Part shown: positions 45,826 through 57,372 of the stretch, in pieces
Position numbering within the stretch: position 1 is the stretch's first letter
Layout: each line of letters begins with the position of its first letter
Origin: Distichodus sexfasciatus
Lineage: Eukaryota > Chordata > Actinopteri > Characiformes > Distichodontidae
DNA length: 64,000 nt
Assembly: GCA_032718565.1 (NCBI GenBank)
Contig: JAVGVS010000500.1
Span: 38,063-102,062 of the forward strand
Reading direction: 5' to 3'
Notes under the pieces: generated by a model
Seen by the model: the letters and a program-made list of their open reading frames with translations, nothing else
Databases searched by the model: none
Told to the model about the DNA's origin: nothing
Position numbers and translations under genes: made by a program

Positions 45826-46424
45826 GTAAGTAAGCGATATGTATTCATCATTGTTTTACTTATATATAGCCTATTAATTTTTGTTGAGCATGAGCACAGG
45901 CATATCTTAGAACACTTTCAAAAACGTATGAGAATAAATGCTTAACTACCTATTTTTGGGTTTAGAGGGGCAGACGTACAGCTCTAGAAGAAAATAATCA
46001 ACAAGCCTCAGTATCTCAGAAAATTACAACTAATTAAAATAACATAAAAACGCTGTAATACATGGAATATGTGTAACATGAAATATGTCTGGATTACAGT
46101 TGAAATGCATAAGGAATGTTTTTATGATCACCATTTTAATATCCATCTTGTTTCACCTTTTTAAAACATGGTGCATCCCAAACCTTTTAGTTCAGTTTAG
46201 CTCAGCTGATCGCATAATCAGATCCTCATTCAAATTAATTCCGGTGTTTTGATCTTGGACTTTAACATGTACTTCATATGCAGTGGTATAGATATAGAAA
46301 TATAGAGCTATATATGATGTGTTGTTAATCACGTCGACAGGGAAACAGGAACAAGGACAATTATTAAAACGACATGTCCATGAGGTGTCCTTTAAACTCA
46401 CCACACTGGACTCGTCTTTCAAGA
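45826..46424. other. unannotated stretch
   Basis: AT-rich, no element recognised. Confidence 0.45.
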
Positions 46425-47425
46425 TTCAAGATTTTTTATTTGTCACGCGCAAATGATACAGGTACAACATGCAGTGAAATGTATCCTGATCCGCTCTTTT
46501 AACTGTGCAATTAGGCAATTTAGAAAAATAACAAAAAAGAGATACAAATACAAACTTAAATAAGGAGGTCAGGGAAATAAGACAAAAAAATAAAACTATA
46601 TCTTATATACAATAAGGTACATAAAGTTACATATGTGCAGACGGCATGGAGTGCAATTGTAATTTAAGACACAAGCTGGGTACAGGTGTATCTGCATGTA
46701 TATACTAAATTAAATATATATTGACGTTTAACCTGAGTTTACAAAATTATTCTAAAGACAGATGACAGATGTTTTTAAAGTGCCGAGTGCAACTGCAGCA
46801 TTGTACGTAGCAGACAGAGTAGAAGCATGTGATGTTTGGACAGTGAAATGTGGCAAACAGTATAAATGATCATCACAGTCGAGGTTATATAGCAGTACGT
46901 AACAGCAGAATTAAGACAGTAAAATGTGGCAGACAGTATAAGTGATCATAACAATATGAGGTTTGTATTAGCGGTACGTAATAGCAGAATTCAGACTTAG
47001 AAAGGCATGTCCTGGTTTAGAAAACGGATGGCCTGAGGATAGAAACTCCTCCTGAGTCTCTCTGTTTTGGCCATGATGGTGCGGAACCTTCTGCCTGATT
47101 GCAGAAGATGAAAAAGTCCATTTCCGGGATGAGCTGAGTCTTTAACAATTCTGATTGCCCTGGTCCTACATCTCTTGGTGGAAATGTCCTGCAGGAAAGG
47201 GAGAGCTGACGCTGCTCGGATCACTCTCCGGAGGGCTTTCTGGTCCTGAACACAGCTGTTCCCGTACCAGGACAAGATGTTCTGTGTAACGATGCGCTCC
47301 ACAGCACCAGAGTAGAAAGCTTTCAGAACAGCAGGGGAAACCCCAAACTTTCTCAGTTTTCTAAGGTGGTACAGACGCTGCTTTGCCCTCTTGACTTGAA
47401 CATTGATATGTTCAGCCCATGTTAG
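46425..47425 (-). mobile_element. 5'-truncated L2/Rex-type LINE
   Basis: On the minus strand the element starts inside the reverse transcriptase (ACATGGGCTGAACATATC) and ends with TGACAAATAAAAAATC plus GAATCTT repeats near 46425. The frame at 46997-47302 encodes ILSWYGNSCVQDQKALRRV and QAIRFLNQDMPF, the same C-terminus as 28775-29131. A frame break precedes it. The 3' UTR is longer than in the 28-kb copy. Confidence 0.8.
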
Positions 47426-47630
47426 GTAAAAGACCTCACAGAGTGTGAATGCATCCTCATCTCCCCTTGATACACAGGCTTTATAGTCATATGTACTAAT
47501 GGGAATGACAGCAGCACATAAAGCTCTATTACAAAATGTAGTTTAGAGAGAAAAATCAGTAGTGAATCTACTTTCAAAATGCTGTAGCATCATAGTATAG
47601 TAGTATAGTGACGTAGCATAGCAAAAAACT

Positions 47631-48528
47631 ACACTCTTACAATAAATACTATGATTTGTCCAGGTTTCGAATTCCGGGGGGTATTGGGTGGGTTCGACTC
47701 ACCCGATCAAGGAACAACCCCCCCGCCCCTCCCCAAAGAGGTAAAAACAACAGTATTGGGGTGGTTGAAAGATTCAATATATTCTACTGTTACGGTTACT
47801 GTGAAAATACTGTAAAACTGCAAACGTAACCTCTTCAGCCTTGCTAGAAGCAGCAACTTGATCATTCATTCTCACCGAGCGACTCGTTCGTTTGTGTTGT
47901 CTGATATGGGATTGTTTGTTATACGTTGGTTAATATAATTAGGCAGCAGAAATCTAGCTTGTTTTATTTTACAACCTTCATTTTGTTAAGTGTTTCTCCT
48001 ACAGATAAGTTAAATTATTCACTATTGTCTTTCAGAGGCTGGTTCAGTCAACATTAGTTAGTCAGCTAAGATAGATATATAGTTTTCTAGTTAATTCAGA
48101 CTTGTCAATTAAAAAAATTAAATCGAACGCTAACACGTTAAGTGTTAAGCCGTTATGTGATGTGGGAGCCGTGTGCATAAGTGCAGTAGCTGGTCATGAC
48201 CTCGAAAGACTCGGAGTTGAAAGAAGTTGGAACCCCCCGACTTGAGGAGGCGTGATTCTTTTTGCAAAGTGCTTTCACAGTTTTTGATTAATGTTGAATT
48301 GGCTTCTGATAGAGTACCGTGCTCGCACCGCACACATTCATTGCTTCACAGCACACTCTTGTCAGCTGTGAAGCTGAGTCAGAGGATGGAGTCCACTTGG
48401 GGCAAGATAGAAGCAAGAATCCACGGCCACGTTTACCAAAATGTATGTTTCTAAAAGGCTAAATGGCAGAAACTACACATTTAAATTTACTTATGCAGGC
48501 AGTTTTAATTAATTTGCTTTAAGAGTGT
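47631..48528. mobile_element. possible MITE with ACACTCTTA ends
   Basis: ACACTCTTAC at the left and TTTAAGAGTGT at the right are short inverted repeats. The left interior matches 27775-28080 in reverse. It seems to lie inside AGTAGCTT-type hAT text (47530-47625 and 48580-48640). No target duplication is readable. Confidence 0.45.
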
Positions 48529-48649
48529 CCCACAACACAAATATCAGAAATCACAAAATAAGATAATAATACTTTAAATCATAAGTAGTTTGTAGCTTGG
48601 AAAGCTACTGTTTGAGAGTAGTTCATGCAACACTGATAACAACAAAAAT

Positions 48650-50050
48650 TGATAACGTTGGAAAAAATGATACAAATAGGGAAAGCTAATGGATTTAAGT
48701 TATTTCAAAAGGCAGAAAACCACAATATATATTCAACGCTTTCTTCAACGCACATTCCATCCTTTCAGATTTTTCTAAATATAGAATAGCTAAAAATAGA
48801 ATTAAAGTGCAAATTTATAAGAGCAGAGGCACATATTGTAAGTGCCATGCTTACTTGAAGTATTCACAATTTGCCTTTACTTCAGGCCGAAGGAGACCAG
48901 ACTAAGTGAAAGCAATACACAACATTTTGCCCCCAGCTGTTTGGTAAAAGCATGCTCCAGTCAAGGTCATCTGAAATTGAAATACTTTAGATTTCCACCA
49001 CCATTCCCCAGTTCAGCTCCTCCCAAGGTTGATACGCTCATATTGATTCTGAAATATAAACACCAATGCTGCGGTACATCAGCACGCAGAGAGAGAGAGA
49101 GAGAGAGAGACTGTAGTCTCCATCGATTTTCATGTAGCCTAGTAAATCATCGGCATGATACTTGATCAGTTCAGAATGAGCACGGTTGGAACAATATGAT
49201 CTGGCAATTAGGGCTGAAACAACTGGTCATTATAACCAACAATTTCTAATGTTCAAAATTTCTAACGTTGACAGATTTCAAGCAAAACGGAAAACCATAA
49301 ATAACTTTATACAGGAGAGTGTGGAATAGTCTCACAAACCCTTTATGTGGCTCTTGAGGTAAAAGAGTTTAGTAAAGACTCTCAGAAGTGAAGTGATCCT
49401 TATGGACGAGCATTAATATGTTCCATAGCAAGAAGTAAGTAAACATAAGTAAGTAAAAAGTTCATAGCACAGGTAAAAAAATGGTGAGATAAAAAGTCAA
49501 ATAAGGGAAAAAATAATAAAAAGTCACAATAGCAAAAATGTAGGAGTAAACAGGTGTCCCGCTTGTTTTACATTACCATTGTGCTGCGAAAGTGAAAGCA
49601 GCACTGTTACGGAGCTAAGCCTAATACAATGGAAAATCGAAAATCTAAAGCGTGACATAACTTGTGAGTGACTTTGCAGTATGCATATACCTATATACCT
49701 GTGGATAAGCACCAAAAATGTGTTTTTCTTTTTTATTAACTGATAATTGTTAATTCTGAAAGATAAATGTCCGTTTCAGTGCTGTGCATGTAGAAAAAAT
49801 ATATAATTGATTCTTCTCCTTAGTCCCAATTCTCTCCGTTATCATGTTGAATGAATATTTAATGATAATTATGTGTGTGTAAAGAGTGAAAAAGTTTTAA
49901 TATGGAGCCCAAAGTTTGATGTGCAAAAGATACAACTGACATATTTTGGAGAAAAGACCCACAATGAATATGAATCAAACTCCCCCAAAAAGACACACTA
50001 TACACTCTTTTGAAACTCTTTGAGTCGACATTTTATATATAAAGTAAAAG
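48650..50050. other. unannotated AT-rich stretch
   Basis: (GA)n microsatellite at 49088-49110. An acceptor-like CCTTTACTTCAG at 48885 is followed by a short frame without a donor. Nothing bounded was recognised. Confidence 0.4.
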
Positions 50051-50711
50051 TCAGTGATTACTTGTCACTTTAAACACACCACACCACAGCACACAGCGCA
50101 CCACAATGAAATCTGACGTCTGCCTTTCAGCCCACACTGCAAAAAATAAAAATCTGTACAAGTGTAATTGACTTGAATTCAGCATTTTAATCTTGTTACA
50201 CCATTTTTTGGATTTATTTTCTTGGTAAGACTGAATATTGTTTAGATTATTTGACTTGTTTCAAGAAAATTTATCTTGAGTTATCCTACCTAGGTAATAC
50301 AACTAATTTTGAGCAGTTTTTTCTTAAAACAACCTACATTGGTAAAGGAGTTGTGTTAACAGGTAGACTGTAAGTATATTTTTACTTGTTTCAAGAGAAT
50401 TGGAGAAAAAACCTAGTATATTCAGCTTAATTTAAGTTGTGTATGCTTAGTCTTTCAGTATTTTTTTTCTTGTTTTAAGAAATCTTAGCAAGTGCAATTT
50501 TCTTGCTGCACTGGCAGATAATTTTGCTTGAAATAAGTATTTTTTTTCCCCAAAATAGTAATTTTTTTCCTATTTTTAAAAACAGTGGGCAGCTGACAGG
50601 GGAGCAGTGCTTATGGACGGTATCTTGCTCATGAGTACCTCAGTGGTAACTTTACCGGCCCTAGATTTGAACCTGCCACTTTCTGATCACGGGGCGAACA
50701 CCCCACCGTTT
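50051..50711 (-). repeat. tRNA-derived SINE (family A) split by a MITE
   Basis: The tail half (CAGTGATTACTTGTCACTTT to CTGCCTTTCAGCCCA) and the head half (GTGGGCAGCTGACAGGGGAG to GGCGAACACCCCACCG) are separated by 50135-50587. The head half is almost identical to that at 35660-35795. Confidence 0.85.
50135..50587. mobile_element. CACTGCAAAAA-ended MITE, copy 2
   Basis: Starts CACTGCAAAAAATAAAAATC and runs to TTTTTAAAAACAGTG. The right inverted repeat has a small deletion. Interior is nearly identical to 18493-18951. It was inserted into a family A SINE, so it is younger than that SINE. Confidence 0.8.
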
Positions 50712-50824
50712 TTCCGACCCGAGATTTGAACCGGCGGCCCTAAGTCCCTAAGAAACCAATGCCGCTATAAAGAGTGAAAACAACATAATAATTAGCCAAG
50801 CTGGAGCATTGTCTTTATAATGGC

Positions 50825-51010
50825 ATGGTGATGGTGGTACAGTAGTTAGGATATTCACTTCCGAACCAACGGGTTGTGGGTTTAAATCCTACTTAGTGAC
50901 TCACCATCATTGGGTGCTCAACCCCAAGTTGCTCCAGGAAGACTGTCCCTGTAATTAGTAGATTTATGTTACTGCGGACAAGAGCATCTGCTAAGTGCCG
51001 TGAATGTAAA
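50825..51010 (+). repeat. V-SINE-like repeat, best copy
   Basis: tRNA-like head GATGGTGGTACAGTAGTTAG and B-box-like GTGGGTTTAAATCC, then CCCCAAGTTGCTCCAGGAAG, CCTGTAATTAGTAG and ACAAGAGCATCTGCTAAGTG. Confidence 0.75.
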
Positions 51011-51533
51011 AAGAAGTATACTTTTATTGTTACGCCTCCTCTAACAAGCCATTCGTGGTTTGACTTCACCTCATGCTGTTATACACTGCTATTTTCCCAA
51101 AAGACTGTAAAGAGCTTCTCGGTGTGTAACGATAGGCAGATTTATTTTTTTATAAAGTTGTTTGCTTTCACTCAGTTGTGTGTTTAAGATTCAAGAAAAC
51201 TCTTCTGTCAGATCAGAGGCTACAGCCCACACGAGGAGGCACATAAGGCCTCCTTGTGTGACAGCTCAGCTCAGATATATTTACATATAGATTTGTTTGC
51301 CTGACTTCTCTTTTGCCTCCCTTGCTTACACAATCCACAGGGACATATCCTGCAGAGTGAAGATTGAAAATTGATTTCAGCTTTGGTAATGAAAGGAATC
51401 CAGAAGGTGTGTGACACAGTTTAGCAGTTCTTACACGGGGTGAGAACGATTTAAAGGGTGATGCAGACTTTTTTTAGGCAAAACTGGAGCAAAACTTGCT
51501 AAAAGTCAGACTTGTGTTCAGGCTGTGGTTTTA
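51011..51533. other. unannotated stretch
   Basis: Nothing recognised. Confidence 0.45.
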
Positions 51534-51541
51534 GTATGTAC

Positions 51542-52310
51542 TAGGGATGCATGATATGGCAATTATTGACCCATGCAGATATCAGATACCCAAAACCAAT
51601 GCCAATTAATGAGAAAGGCAGAGTCGCGCGTGTAAAGACAAGATATTTAGCGCGCCAAAGTTCCATGACGTGCTCAGAATATTGGCACAAAGATAATTGC
51701 ATAGTTCGGACCATTCTACTACAGTGGCAAGTCAAGTGACCGTGAAAGCAGAGTGAAGCGAGGATGGACATTTTAAGAAAAAGACACTTCCCGCCCTATG
51801 TGCTGTACCAAGTCAAATAGGGAGCATGTGACCTCCATGTGCACTACCAAGTGCGCAATGAGCCGTTAAGCTCCAACCCCGGCTAGTTCATGAGATGCTT
51901 ACTACTATACTGCCACATAGAAAAGTATGATAATCGTGTCTTACCATACTATTAGGTGCGGTAGTACGCAGCTCGGGACACAGCCCATGTGCGAACTCAC
52001 GTTCACTAAGCGAGGCAAACACGCAGTTTAGCTAGTTAAAAAAAAAAATCCTTGTGTGCAGGCGGAGTTGAAAACACAAGAGAATTTGTTTGCAAACGTT
52101 TCACCGCGTGCTCAGAATTTTGGCACAAAATAACGCCATACGTTTTCAGGCAGAAGGCGCGGGCTGTGTAAACATGGACATGCCTGGCACAAGCGCCATC
52201 TTTGCAACGTACAATAAACGCGTCATTAAATATCGGCTAAAATATCGGGCAAATAGAATGCTGAGGACTTTAAAAGTCTGATATGATTGTGATATCGTTG
52301 TGCATCCCTA
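51542..52310. mobile_element. hAT non-autonomous transposon, exact 8-bp TSD
   Basis: Ends TAGGGATGCATGATATGG and ATATCGTTGTGCATCCCTA are inverted repeats. GTATGTAC flanks both sides (51534-51541 and 52311-52318). 769 bp. The middle (about 51820-52000) reads like another, unrelated insertion (TGGTGTGG-free text ending CGGGACACAGCCC), but its ends are uncertain. Confidence 0.9.
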
Positions 52311-52532
52311 GTATGTACCATAACTAGGTTTTAGTAGGTAAGGTTTTATCTTTGGTATACTGTATAAAGGACAGTAAAATCCAACCACTTGAATTTTAAA
52401 GCTCATTAATCAAGATGGAATTTATAAGTGAGCTCACTTGATTACATTTTTAAAAGACATTCTAGACCCAACCTTATCCTTAGAAATGAGCTGTTTTTAA
52501 AGCATACCCAAAATGGCAAAGTCTTATCATTA

Positions 52533-53248
52533 GCAAGGTTTCCATCCAAGGAGTTTTTGCAAAAAAATATTTAGCACTTCAAATTTTTTACCGATATAGC
52601 TGATGGAAATGCTAATTATCGATAGAATTTTGTAAATGTCGACATAATATTTTTCCGTTTAACTTTGGCGCATAACTTCTATATCGATACTTCAGATGTC
52701 GCAAAAACTACTTTGGAAACACTTTTTGTTGGAAAAAAAGGGCTTTAACGCAAATAAATGTGTCACATGATACATTTTCATCACGTGGGTTTCGTCGCAC
52801 TGGGGCACTTTCTTTGAGCTCTAGGGCTATCACACAAGCAACTGCTTCATTCTGCTGTCGTCTTCGGATATTTTGTACAATTCCAATTATTTGTGAAACT
52901 GAAATAACAGTAAGCTGGCAAATTAAAAACTGTCTGAATAATCTCTCCATCACTTTGTTTCTTTGTTTAGCTGAGGGGGGTATCACGTGGAAAACAAAAG
53001 GTAGATAATTTGCGACATACACAAAATTATGTATGGAAACGGCTCAAGGGCAGATTTTTTTTGCGATACACCAAAACCTATGCGACAGTTCGTTTTGGGG
53101 GGATGACGTCATCACGCACACCATTTTATCGATAAAAAGCCAGTTGGATGGAAACAGGCTGGAGACAGCAAATTTCGCACATTTTTTTTTAACGCATATT
53201 CTGTTTGTCGATAACAAAACGTCGCAAAAAACTGGATGGAAACTTGGC
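52533..53248. mobile_element. TIR transposon derivative, TA-flanked
   Basis: GCAAGGTTTCCATCCAAGG at the left and CTGGATGGAAACTTGGC at the right are inverted repeats, each next to TA. Subterminal TATCGATA and CGCAAAAA phrases also pair. 716 bp. A minus-strand frame of 104 residues (52708-53022) may be a leftover first exon of the parent element or a captured fragment. Confidence 0.7.
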
Positions 53249-53250
53249 TA

Positions 53251-54456
53251 TTGTAAGACTTAAGCCAGCTCACAGCAAACTCATAATCCCAGCTGTAGAG
53301 TCAGAGGCTCAATCAGGCTTCTCTGATTTTGCCGGAGTACAAAATAAAGGTCTACGCTGAAATGTCATTCATGGGTCATGGGTGTCATTAACAGTTTTTT
53401 TTCCTGAGAGCCAAATCTGTGTGCATATGTGTGTCGCTATGCCAGAAACGAGCCCAGAGAGATCCATTATTGACTCACTGGAGTATGTTAATTTAAAGAT
53501 TCTCAGCAATTAAAGGAGCATTCCATTAAAGGAGGTTAATGTGAGGGTGACAGCTGGCGTTTTCTACATTAAGATTTTTCCCATACCATAAAGAGCCAGA
53601 CAAAGTGGCTTTCCCGACTCTCGTAATTCACAGTGAATCGGCAGCTGACGTTTTTGTTACCCTCATAACCGTGCAGGTGGAAAATTAGCTTAGCAAAAGC
53701 AAATTTTGCACTAAAAACCGTGATCCGCCATAGCTCCATACAGACGGCACCGTGTGCCAGGCTGGCAGCAGACCTGGGTCCCCCGCAAAATCGAGCAGGC
53801 TGAGAGCGAGAGGCCCGCCATGCTGCTGCCATCTGTTCCGCAGTCGGAGAAGGGTGCTTACAGAACGCAGACGTGCCCTCCACCAGCCTGCCTGCCAGCT
53901 CCGTCGCAAGCCATGACGGCGGCCAATGACGAATAGGCCGACGTCTCGACTCATCTGTGTCTCGACTCATCAGTTCATGCCTCGTTTCCCAGTCTAATAA
54001 CGGAGACCGGCCGGCTCTCGGAGATCGGTTCGATCTGTCTTTTAATCCGCTCAGTCTTACTTCTTCCGTTCACAGATGACGTTTTTCACAGATCGGAGGA
54101 GTGTTTCTGCCAAAAATGTGGAGACTGACTTTTCGGTTTTAGCTCCTTGCTCATGTGGGGTTTTTTTTGGGTGACGCATTGGTGCTCTTCCTGGGTGGTT
54201 TTAGTAAGAAATATTTTTTTCCCTTGACTGTCTTTGTAGTGTATTATGTATTAATATTAATATTATGAATGCATTTGCATGAATGCATGGATATTTGCTA
54301 TAGTTTTACAGAAAAAAATTACTCACTAAGTAAATTAACACAGTTTGGTGGCAAGAATTAAATATATTTTATATATAAAGATTTATAAATTTACAGGTAC
54401 AAGTGATTAAGGAAAAATTAATATAATGTAAGAAATTCAAATAATATAATGTGAAA
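53251..54456. other. non-repetitive stretch, GC-rich core
   Basis: 53560-54050 is moderately GC-rich and open in several frames on both strands (a 133-residue minus frame at 53569-53970). No splice pair or family supports a gene. Possible conserved non-coding DNA. Confidence 0.3.
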
Positions 54457-54699
54457 GTGAGTGATTATTTGTCATTGTGATCATCACCCACAGCACAGCA
54501 CACAGTGCACCACAACCAAATGTGACCTCTGTATTTAACCCATCCGTGAAGGAGCAGTGGGCAGCTAACAAGCGCCCGGGGAGCAGCGCTTGGAGACGGT
54601 ACCTTGCTCATGAGTACCTCAGTGGTACCTTTACCGGCCCTGGATTCGAACCTGCGAACCTTCTAATCACGGGGCAAACACCCTACCGTCACGCCCCCA
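54457..54699 (-). repeat. tRNA-derived SINE (family A), near full length
   Basis: GTGAGTGATTATTTGTCATT tail, GTACCTTGCTCATGAGTACC body, and head CACCCTACCGTCACGCCCCC. Confidence 0.85.
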
Positions 54700-54833
54700 A
54701 AAATCTGTGAAGAGTACCAAAAAGTATTAATACAAAGAATAGTACGATCATATCATTTAGATTTACGAAGTTAAAGTTACACTGAGCGTGTGAAAGTTTC
54801 ACTTACACTGAAGTACCTTACATTGTACGATTT
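54661..54833 (+). repeat. source copy of a local duplication
   Basis: Comprises the last ~38 bp of the SINE head and ~135 bp of unique flank (ATCTGTGAAGAGTACCAAAA, TTAATACAAAGAATAGTACG, GAAAGTTTCAC). The same junction recurs at 56647-56815. Confidence 0.8.
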
Positions 54834-54839
54834 GTCGTC

Positions 54840-55734
54840 TCCCACTGTTTCAGTCACATAGATTTCTCTCTCGCTCTCATTTCTTCTCAACTTTAATGCA
54901 GTCTGAAGGTTTCTGCAGTGACGTCTGTGTTCTTATTTTTGAAGTAGACGGGAGCATGGTGTGTATGTTTTTGTGAATGTTCACCTCATTACAAAATGTA
55001 AATGATTCTTTCCTGGCTGGCTGAAAGATGTCACCTTCTCGCCCTTTTCAGCTTTTGTTCTGAGACAGCCGAGGCCCAAACGCATTTCCAACATTCCTGT
55101 TCGCGACACTGCGGATTGGCCCGCGGCTCAGTTTTGGCAGTGTCATGCACATTATGAAAACTCATAAGTCAAAGAGCAGCATTTCTACAATGACCCCAGT
55201 CTTGCGTTCCCAATGGTATTAAAGGCTCTTGGCTGTAAGATGGAGAAAGAGGAGCGCTGGAGGTTCTCTGTTGAGAACTCTTTGTTACCATGGCAGCAAT
55301 GATGTCTGCTCCACTTTTTTCCCCTGGTCCCGCATTCTTGATAAATGTGTTTGGTCCACGTTTTTCCTTTATGCTGCTGTGCTACTCAAAGCCACGGCTC
55401 AGTGTGTTTTCATTGTTTATAAAATTCTTTAATTGCATTCACATGCTTAGGATAAGAATTACTTATGAGGAAATTAACACAAGTTATTACAACACTGATA
55501 CAAATATGGGAACATGTAAAAATGTTAATTTTTGGTATTATATATTTTATTGGTATGAATTATTTTGTTTTATATGTGTTCAGAACGCCACCTCAAAATG
55601 GAAATGCAACATGAATAGACCTGAAACTAATATTAATAAAACCTATAAAAAAGTGTGTACACGTGACCAGTCAATCAGTGACAACCTGAGACCACAACTA
55701 TTCCTCATTTGGAATATTATTGTAAAAACTGGAT
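54840..55734. other. non-repetitive stretch
   Basis: No repeat was recognised. GTTACCATGGCAGC near 55286-55299 resembles an RFX X-box. A long plus frame at 55290-55889 runs into a SINE and is not supported. Confidence 0.4.
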
Positions 55735-55748
55735 TGTACTGTAATTAT

Positions 55749-55879
55749 TCATTCATTCATTCATTCATTCATTTTCCGAAGCGCTTCCTCCCAGCTGGGG
55801 TCGCGGGGGGACCGGAGCCTATCCCGGGAACTTACGGGCGCAAGGCGGGGACCAACCCTGGGACCAACCCTGGGCAGGC
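55749..55879 (-). repeat. tRNA-derived SINE (family B), 5'-truncated, 14-bp TSD
   Basis: (ATTC)n tail, then GCTGGGGTCGCGGGGGGACC and GGGCGCAAGGCGGGGACC. TGTACTGTAATTAT flanks both sides (55735-55748 and 55880-55893), an exact 14-bp target duplication. GGGACCAACCCT is duplicated in tandem at the truncated end. Confidence 0.85.
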
Positions 55880-56646
55880 TGTACTGTAATTATAAAAGCA
55901 AAAATAAAGTTTCCTTCTTTTGCAAAGAAAAAAAAATCCTTTATTTACCAATTCCATTTTTGTGTCTGTGAAACTGTTTATATAATATAAATGGCTGATA
56001 TAATGGTTTATGTTGTAATTTGTAATCCTGCTAAAACTCCCATTTTTACACATGTAACAGTAATTGGTTTTGGTCTATTTTTGGAATGGAATCTTATTTC
56101 TGTATTTTAATTACGTAACACTGTTCCATGTTATCCCTTACTCCCTAAGTCTGATTACTAGAGTTGGGGTCAAGACCACCTAAACCGAGACCGAGACGAG
56201 ACCAAGACCAGAGTGTGTTGAGACCGAGACAAGAGCAAGACTTTGAAGGGCGGAGACCGAGATGAAACCAAGACCAGGGTGGGCGAGACCGAGACGAGAC
56301 GAGATGAGACGAGACCGAGGAGAGCAGACCAATGCTGCTATACGGACTATCTCTCTCATGTTACACTGAAACTCTCTCTGAAAAGATGTTTAAAAAATAA
56401 GAAAAATTTACATATTTACAAACTGTACAGTATTACTATTGCTACAACATTGCCATAATATTGCAGAATTTTTGCACTGCCTCTACTATTTGCACAACCG
56501 TTAAACATGTATATTTCACTGGTCACTTTTTAACTAACTATATCTGCACAAATTATTGAAAATTATCGCACAGAATGGTTCTCCAATGCTGTTATATCTG
56601 TACAAACTTAAATTTCAGTCAGACTTTTTAAGAATACCTGCTAATC

Positions 56647-56815
56647 CTTTAATCACGGGCAAACACCATCATACGCCCCCAAAATCTGTGAAGAGTACCA
56701 AAATGATTAATACAAAGAAGAGTACAATCATATCACCTAGATTTCACGGTTAAAGTTACATTCGAGCGCAGGAAAGTTTCACTCTACACTGAAGCACCTT
56801 ACATTCTATTAACCT
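56647..56815 (+). repeat. second copy of the local duplication
   Basis: TCACGGGCAAACACCATCAT, ATCTGTGAAGAGTACCAAAA and GATTAATACAAAGAAGAGTA follow 54661-54833 in order, with about 10-15% differences. It includes the SINE/flank junction, so it is a DNA-level copy and not an independent SINE insertion. Confidence 0.8.
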
Positions 56816-56944
56816 ACTTTCTATTAAGAGACTGATATCGTAATCTCTCATATTGAAAACTGTCAGTCAATTTCCACTTTTAGCCTAAAATGTATATTTT
56901 GTGTCCTATTTATTTATATATTGTTTATTCCATGTGCCTTATCT

Positions 56945-57056
56945 GTTCTTTGTTCTCTATTTCTTGTTGCACTGTGTAAACTGAGCCACGCTCTCGCCTC
57001 TGCATCTCAGTACAGTATATAGAAGAGATGACAATAAAGTTGACTTTGACTTTGAC
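56945..57056 (+). repeat. LINE or SINE 3' end, (TTTGAC)n tail
   Basis: GAGATGACAATAAAGTTGAC followed by TTTGACTTTGAC. Reverse counterpart at 6875-6962. Confidence 0.65.
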
Positions 57057-57372
57057 ACTGCACGTTTTACGCTAACGTGTGTGTTTACACAGCAAATAAA
57101 CTGAATTGACGTGTTTTTACGAATTACTCTGAAATGATTCAGTAAGTTCAAAGTCTTCAGTATGTGTGTGTGTGTGTGTTTCTGGTAGTAAAAGGGATTT
57201 GGCGTTATTAAAACACTAATTATTAATACAAAATGCTTGAGTCAGTTTCAAAGAGTTAATAGTAATATTCTTAGGGTTATGGTCTCGACTGGTCTCGAAA
57301 TAAAATCTCTCTTCGTCCGAGTCCATGACAAGACCGAGACTTTAAAAACTGGTCTTGAGAACTACAGCACTA

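Larger units (their letters stand above)
56159..57372. mobile_element. hAT-type element with (GAGACC)n arrays and internal cargo
   Basis: Left end TAGAGTTGGGGTCAAGACCA and right end GGTCTTGAGAACTACAGCACTA are inverted repeats of the family at 43805. GACCGAGACGAGACC arrays lie near the left end. It carries an internal LINE tail (56945-57056) and a copy of local DNA (56647-56815). No clean 8-bp duplication is readable. Confidence 0.6.

Noticed and set aside
53569..53970. 133-residue minus-strand frame
   Set aside because: Overlaps open frames on the opposite strand in a GC-rich patch. No splice sites or family match. Left as possible non-coding conserved DNA.
55290..55889. 199-residue plus-strand open frame
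   Set aside because: Composition-driven, and its last part is the (ATTC)n tail and body of a family B SINE in reverse.
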